A program made the position numbers and the translations under genes. The notes beneath the pieces were generated by a model. It saw nothing but the letters and a program-made list of their open reading frames with translations, did not search any database and was not told the DNA's origin. Positions 52,036 through 61,000 of a stretch of 64,000 nucleotides of DNA are shown in pieces. Source of the DNA: Kudoa neothunni (lineage: Eukaryota > Cnidaria); assembly GCA_964304625.1 (NCBI GenBank), contig OZ199838.1:15934001-15998000 (forward strand), read 5' to 3'. The stretch's first letter is position 1; each line of letters begins with the position of its first letter.

Positions 52036-55000
52036 TATTTTATATTTTTAAATCACTAACTTTTGTTAAACCCAGCCTAAAGACTGATCTTTATCGTAAA
52101 ATTAATATATTAAATTTTACATGAAAATATAATATTTAATAGACAAAAATATGTTTAAGTGTTAACGGAAATTATAGGTCAACGCATACTGAGAATCAGG
52201 AGAAATTCGTTTTCGTGGCAATAGATAGCCTCGACATGAGATTATACGTTGGCATGGTAATAGCCAATGCCTTAAGACCAAAGTACAGTCACATTAAACC
52301 GATCGAAATCTCAACACTACATCAAGTGTAATCTTACCGCATATCAACCACATTACAAAGTCATATGAAAAACATGCAGGACTGGAAGTCGCATTGATGA
52401 TGAGAAATAATTTTCATTGATTTACAATAGTGTAACAATGCTATTAAAAAGAATTTAATGATTTTTTTATTTTAAAGTGTTGGAATTATATAAAACGCGC
52501 ACAAGTAATTCTATATTTAGTTTTAAAACATGTTGTATGGATCTCATGGAATTATTTTCTGAATAATACGTGACCTTTGTGGCATTCTCAACAAAAAAGT
52601 TCCCGACCCTGGACTATACCCTTTGTATTAACCCTCACACTTACTTACGCGTGGTGATTTTAGCCTCGTATGGTCCGACATTGCAAATAACAAATGTAAT
52701 GGAATTTACTCAGATAATTTGAAGGCATGGTCTGTTGGAATTTTCCATTAAACTCAGCCTTGTTATCTATGGTGACAGTCATCTCTCCGTCTATTATTTC
52801 GGTTTGTATTTTTATGTCGCCACAGTCTAAATCGAATTCATTTTGCAACGGTTCGCATCTAAAAGGATCCCATAATTCGGTTTTTTCACGGCCATTAATA
52901 GCAGTGCAGACGCAAGTGATTTCATGATCGAAATTTGATGTGATTTCAAATTCACGTTTATTTTTTTCAAAATAAATCGATCGGAATAGTTTTAATTGAT
53001 GTTCTAAAAATCGATTATTAATATCAACAATAAATCAAACCGTAGAATATAACAAATACTAGATTGGTATATTTTGCATGAAAATTTTGTTCCATTCTCT
53101 ACCATGCAAAGTCGTATTATCTCATTTGGATGGACAATGTAAGTGGCAGTGCAGACTTTTGTTGTTATGGTAGGATCATCGCCATTATTGCAATCTAGTT
53201 TTTGGTTCAGCTCAACTTTTTCTCGAAAGCTTCCATTATTAAACTTTAAATATTTAATATATTTGGATTGGCATTGATTTGAGATTTCGCAGGTGATTTT
53301 TATTTCAGTTTTGAACTTGTCGGTTTCTGCTGTTGTGACCGTTATACCATCCTAATTAATGTGATTGTTTATGATTTGGTGTGAGCGTCGAAAATAATTT
53401 AATCATCTTTTTTAATCAATAATAAAAATAATATATATTCACGTACAATTGACTTTACATAGAGTGAAATTTAATAACTACATACGTAGCAATATTTTTG
53501 GTCAGAATTTAGTTTAATATTTAATGTTACAAAATTAGTATTTATTAAATAGAGTTATTAAAAACTTACAAACTCTTTTTCGGGGTAATAATGAATTATA
53601 AACTGAGCCTTTCCTTCCTGTGATATGACCAATTGATATTCGGCACTCAACTCAGGTTTAAGGGCAATATATTGGACATTATCCACAGTGATTTCTTTTA
53701 GATTCGATGAATTCACTTCTGTAATCATGCCATCTTCCTGTTTTAAGTACCATTTATAGTTTGTAGTGTTTTTATTCCGTTTCTTATATATGTTTGAAAA
53801 ATAAACATAATCACCCGAAGATTTAAGTAAAAAATCTTTTTCAGTTGAGTCTAACAATAACTGCATTACTAAAACATATTCCAACGTAAATACCTAAAGT
53901 AATCATTCTGTTTTGGTTCTCATTTTCTAGTCTCAAAAGAATATAGTTTAATTTATTTTCCGTTATATCATCATGGTTAGATTCAGCAATAATTTCGTCA
54001 CAATTTTTTTTCTCTCCACTTGGATTTTTATTTTCAGCAATGAGTTTGTCAATTTTATCTTGAGAATCATATCCGAGTTGATAATAACATTTAAATCCAA
54101 ATATGGGGGAATTTCGAAGATAAAATTTTATTTTTTCATTTTCCCATTCATAATCATAATTGAAGGAAAATGGAACTATAAAAAGTATAAACTTATCGAC
54201 TACAAAACTGCGTAACTACCTGACTTCACACGGTATGATTCTTCATTTTGATCAATTGATATAGTGAAGTCGTATTCCGTGGAAACATCATTGGGAATAT
54301 TTATATCATTACAAAACATGACATCCCTACAAAAATAAATCTCAGTCATAAATATGTATTTACTATTATTTACTCAGTTGATGGTGTAGTATTAACACGA
54401 ATATCGCACATAACATCATATGTATCTTGATATTTGTTTTGAATAAAGATCTTTTTGTTTTGATAACGAATCCCAGTAACAACATCACGATTCACTATAA
54501 TAATTATTAACTTAGTTATGAATTTATATCAATATAGCATAAATTGGTCTATTAAAATACATAAATATTTTATAATTCAACGTTGTTGAGGTATATTTTA
54601 CATACATATATTGCAATGCGTAAAAATATTTTATTTTTGTTAGTGTTTTACAAATTAAAATTATTTCATAATTAAATTGAACGATTTAAAAGCCATTGAG
54701 GATTCACGGGCCTGTAATAATTGCAAAGGACTTCACAAATTTTTGGAGATACAATCCTATAGCATTAATACGTTCAACTTATCAGTAAATATTTTAATTG
54801 ATACTCTTACTCCTTGGTCTGAAAAAATAAATTAATAGAAACAAACGAAAATTGTACATAAAGGATTATTGATTCGATAAAAAATGAGTTTATATTTAAG
54901 GGCGATAATTTTATCAAAGACCATAAATTCATCATTGGCTTTGTTCCATTTGAATCTTGAAACAATTTGATATTTAAATGTGAAAATTTGTGTGATACCA

Positions 55001-58000
55001 TAAATGAAGAAATTAATAGGGCAATACTCAAAAATTTTAAGGAAATTTTTCAAACGATGAAATATTTTGATCCATACACTCCAATTACTATTGCTAATTT
55101 AATTATTGATTACTTCTATTACTTTTCAGAAGGACAAGAGAAGATTGAGGCTAACAACGAGTACTACACTTACGTAAAATGATAAAAAATTCAACCTGAC
55201 GCTCGAATATTGATTCCTAAAATAATGTGTGGAATGCTTATCCTACTCATTATTGACTGACGAGGTATATTGATACTACCATTTATCTCCAGTAGCGCTG
55301 AAGGGTATTTCTCAAGATTGCAAATATATTTGGAAAAGAAAGGATCAATCTTTGTTATGGGCCCCTAACAATGCTCTAAATACTCGATTTTAATGGTCGA
55401 TTATAAATATAATTAAAATTCTACAATCTATTTGTTGTAAATTATAATTTTTTTTCTAAAATAAATGTAGATAAAAATTTAATTTGAATCTTTTATCTAT
55501 GTAAAAGTCGATTTAAATTTTTTTTATTCATTTCAGTGGATAAAGACCCTCGATTTGGGAATAAATGGACGTCAAAAATTGCATGCCTTCGTTAATATTT
55601 TTCTTTGGTGATTTCTTGCACCTTAAAATTGTGATAAAAATTGGCATTAATATTATATCGAAAATTATCCTGTATGTGGTCGTTGACACGAAATATCTTT
55701 TAATGAGAATTAAATAGCAGTTTCACATAATTGACAATTATACTAAAACAATAAATGGCGATCCTTATCATTAAAATCCATTATAAAAATTGAACCACCA
55801 AATAAATGTAAAATTAATCATTTAAATAAAAATTACATCTTAAACTAATTTATTTACAATCATTGTCGCTAACGAACCACATTAACACAAACAGATGCAT
55901 GTGTTCTTAATTAACGTATTGTATTTATCTATAATTTTTTTTATATATAAATCAACCCAACAAGATTCGAAAAACACTTATATATTAGCATAAATATTAA
56001 TTTATTGAAGAAAAATATTAACCAATGTGTGTATTTTTGTTCAAATTATAGGTAAAAAATCGTTTGATTTATTTTCTTTTGATACTTTATTTATAAATAG
56101 TTATTTTATTAATATATGTATTTATAAGATTAAAATTTTAAAAAGGGCGTTATTTTAGTAGTCATTCCCAACCGTTGCAATAGCTACTGTCAGTTATTAT
56201 CAGCCACACTCAAGAATTAATTGTAAAATATTGTACTATTAAATAATTCATTACTCTATTGCATAAAATTAAAAAATTATTTAAAATAAATTTTTATGTA
56301 GTTGAAAATATAGTCGCACATGAAAGTAATTGAATTTTCACTCTCATTTGCCGTAACATAAAAATTGATAAATAATAATTCAAGTGAAAATATATTGAGT
56401 GAAATATTGCTTCTAGCCTGACGACATTACGATGTGTTTTAAGCGTCCCCGAAACACAATTTAATTTTCAATAAAAGCATCAATAACAGACAAACCCCTC
56501 CGGTAATGAGTTGGATCATTTGAGACTACAATAAATTTATTTTTCGTCTAATTCTTCACATATAGTAAGCTATTTCTAGCTATTCACTTATATCTTTTAT
56601 AATGCTTGAATAATATTTTTGGCACAATTTAACTTTATGTGAATAAAATCGAATAGAATTATATGTATTTTACAATAGGATGTGAGTAATGTTTAACATC
56701 GTTATGCAACTTTGGTATAACTTTCATTTATTTTTAGTTACATAGATTTTTGTTTCTTTAAAAAAGTGATGTGTTTTTATTTAAGCCCGAAATAAAAATG
56801 AGGTGAATCATTAAAGCATTAGTTCACAATATTCATTTAAAAAATAAATGAACAGGAGAAATAATCGCGTCTCAACGACCTTCTATTTCGTTTATTCTTT
56901 CAAAAATAATATTAAAATGTTAGAACAGTTTTTATATATTTAAAAACAAATTAATACTAATTTTAATGAATTTTTAACAAGAGTACTTATTCAAAACGTT
57001 GAATAAACGTCATTTTAACCCTCGAAGGACCGTGCTAAAATACTTATGTATGTTCTCATGGAGGTTGCTCAGCGACAAAAGAATTTGTTAAAAATATCGT
57101 AACCATGTCGAGATACATTACCAATTAATTGTATCCAAACAAAACTTCAAATGATGGATGTAATAAATATAACTATTTCGGTTTTGTTTCTAACTGAACA
57201 TGACATAATAGAAATTTATACGGCACTTTTGATATCAATATTAGGCTGTTAGGCCATGTCACTATCAAGAGAGAACCCCGGTGAAGTTTTGAAATGCAAC
57301 GTTGAATTACATTAAGATATGTTTACAACAAATCTTGAAAAATAAAGAATAATGTTGAGTCTAAATAAGTGACGGTGGATTTAATTGAATGATGAGCGAA
57401 GATATTTTTTATCAGAATATAAATATGATTCCAAGCTTATTTCTTTCAACCTGGGTTTAAAAGTTTCAATAGTTATAAGGAAATGACCAGCTTGATTTCA
57501 CTATAAATTAAAAAAATTAAAATATTAACATATATGTTTACTTATTCGTTTTATGGAATAGAGAATTGTTGAAATTTGACGATATCATGGCACAGAAATA
57601 ATGTGACTAATTTTAATCTATTTAATTACTAGCGCAAACCCCGGCGTAGGCGAAGGTCTATATTTAACAAATAACTAAGTGTGTACAGAAAGCGCAAGAT
57701 CAGGTTTACGCGGGGTCCTTTCCCGGATTGGTTTAATATAAGAAGATAATTTTATATTTAATAAGTTAAAAGTGGCTAAAATACAGGATATATAATTTTT
57801 TATTTATCTTGTTTTAAAGGAAGCTTATTTTATTTTACAAAAGGAAAAATTTAACTTTGTCATGTGATTCAGCATTTCGGTGTCGTTGCCCTTGAATAAT
57901 TTATATATTTAGATTTTCTATTTAATTTGTTCATTTTTAGACCAACTCTCGAAGAAAACTCATGGGACTGTTCGAGACCGACAGTTGTAGGAATTTTGTC

Positions 58001-61000
58001 TCTCGCTTCGTCCTTTATGCTATGAGCTAATTTATTTTCTTATTATTTTGTACTCTCTAAACAGCTTTATATTTCTCGTTCTAGAAAGTTCGATCCATTC
58101 ATTCTTACATCGAGCAGTTTCAATTTTTTTATAAGTTTGTTGCGATAAAATCTTATATCACTTGAATTAAAGTCAGAAAATATTTTGGATTTTTTTGATT
58201 CAATTGTATTTAACGTGGTGATTGATTTTCGGCCGTAGCGCATCACGATGTTCGCTTTAGTAACACTCTTAATTCCTAATTTTTCAAATTATTTAATAAT
58301 AAACACATTTTCTTAATGTAAGCGATAATTTTTCCTATTTCGCTACTGCGTATTAACCATGCCAATTAAATGAAACAACCGATTTCAGGTGCGAAATAAG
58401 CATGCACTCCTAGTTTTCCCAACAAAATAACTATTTATTAATTCAATAATTATATTTTTTGATATATTTTACTCGTATATCACGATTTGTATCTATTGTT
58501 AATTCGTATATTTTGGAATTTCGACATTATTTCTAAAAGTGCGCAATAACCAAGCTACGTAATAACCCTGCACTACTGAATATATTTATTTACGATTATT
58601 TCTAATTTGAAATTTAAACAATAAAAATTTTACCGGATTTTATATTTAGCAATAAAATATATATTATATCACGTAACTATTTTATATTTATTATTTATTT
58701 AGATAATTAGTCAATTATAAGTAAAAAAAATTATTTTTTAATTTTTTAGCTAAATTACAGTTCAGATGTTATCTTCGGGCGTTATTTTTGCGCATTGGGA
58801 AAAAATCGGATGTATATTTAATTTGTAAATATAATCTTTGTATTTTTAGAGAGGGTACTCAATTTCTTTTCTTACCATTTTATTTTAAACTATATAATGT
58901 GATATATAGTCACCTAGGTTCTAGAAGTTCTCATAAATGGCATTCCGGTAATTTCGTTTGAATGTTCCTTAAGTATATTCTATACGAATTATATAACTTA
59001 TTCCGCGAGGAAATAACTATCTATAATGGATGTCACATGGAAAAATCCCAAAAATTCTAAATTGATGTCGCCAAACCAATTGTCTGTCTGTAAAGTCGAG
59101 CCGACTCAACTTTATCTGAAATAATATTTTCGAGAACTTATTTGTTTCTATCTTTTTAATTTTTAAGAATAGCCGATTCTACTGATCACCTAATATTGCT
59201 TACTCTTTAAAAACTTTCCTCCAACGTACTTTCTCTTTGAAAAAGGGGTTTCATCAATTCGGACGATTATTCCCTCTTCTTCATTTCACTGGTTATTTCA
59301 TCTAATTTTAAAGTTATTAAGTCCCTGAAAATAGACTATTATTCCAATATTGTTGAAATTGTTAAAATATATTCAAATGCCGATGCAATGTTCGATAAGA
59401 CATATTTGAATAATGACATCCATCAAAATAAAAAATATCTATAAAAAAAGTCTTGATGATTCAAATATTGTTCCTTTTGGAGTGAAAACGCTGCAATAGA
59501 ATTGACGCCCATCATTTACATCCTTAATAACCCTCATGTAATTATTCTCACCGCATACACAGTATAAAAACAATGCAAAAATACTTCTTTTTGCAAAATT
59601 TAGATCATATATTCATGGTCAAATCGATGATACTCACAATAAAGCATTGGAATGGTTCCAGCACCTTCGCGTGCTAATATTTTTGCATAAGCACACATAT
59701 TATACGAACTTGTTCAAATGAAAATGCTCATGATAATCAAAGAAGATTACACGTATACAGTAATTTAGCCAACGTGTATTGTGTATACTTACAAATATTT
59801 TCTTTTTATTTGAAATCACGGATCAGAGTAGGTATTGTTAATCAATTATTTTATAAATTTTTAATAATTGTACAGTGGTAAACATATATTGCCAAACCAT
59901 CATAGATTTAATCTATATTCAACGAGTTAATTCATTTGTCATGCTGGTATATAGAATTAGAATTATTAGGAGCATAACAAGCCTTAATAGTTAAGTTTTA
60001 CTTTAAATCCGAGAAAATAATCATTTCATACTTATATTGAAGGATGTTTTGAACAACAGTATCATTCCATTATACACTGAGACATGATTTTTCTCATACA
60101 ATCTTCGACGTGTTGTGATTTTATTGTGGCATTTATCAACGTATAATAGTCTAGTTTTTCTGTCTTCATTGGACTTATCGTTGGATGTAATAATGAAATC
60201 GCAGTATTCACTTTGGCGAAAAGTATGTGTCGGAGATATTTCGATAAAATTAGCAGACCAGCTGAAATCGTAGGTAACACGAATATCAGCTAAATTATCA
60301 AACAATATTAATATAATCAACAATTATATCCTCATACATAAATGGAGAAGTTTATTCTTCGAAGTTTTATTTGTGAATAGTATCTCTAGATAAACAGTTC
60401 TTGCAAATATCAAACCTATATTTAGTTTGCTAATGCCTTCTTCTGTCGTTAATGCGTCCAAACAATTATTTTCACATTTGTAGCATATATATGGTGATTT
60501 TTGTCGATCGCCGTCATTCTGATATAGTACGATGTGTTGTATGAGTGCTCTATCCAAAGGGGTTCGGATATTGAGAATGGATACGGGTGGTGTAGAATTA
60601 TCAATACTGGCATCTAGTGTGTCATCATCTAATTTTATAATTAGTGATTAATTTAATATTAGGCCAAATCAAATACTGTAAAGTAAATCAACATAGAAAA
60701 TATTGCCAGGTATCGCCAATTTCAGATATAACCCAGTAGGGGAAAGAGTAGTTGTAGGAAGTGGAATTATTGAGTCACATTTTGTTTTTTTATCAAAGTT
60801 TACTCTTTTATTCCGATTTAAATATTCCGCACGTAGGATTTCCTTATCACTGGCATATAAGTAAGACCAATATTCATCGTTGAAATTGGTGTTAATTTTT
60901 AGTCCCTCTTGATTTCTCACCACATTAAAATTTAATTTTTCGTAAAGATTGCCAATAGTGTGTAGATAATTCAACTGAGGGATATATATGTGTAGTGAAT

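Noticed and set aside
54967-55182. Plus-strand frame as a host gene
   Set aside because: It overlaps equally long minus-strand frames, has no splice support and no recognisable motif.
59641-59715. CENP-B-type helix of another pogo element
   Set aside because: Only about 12 residues resemble the family and no other part is nearby.
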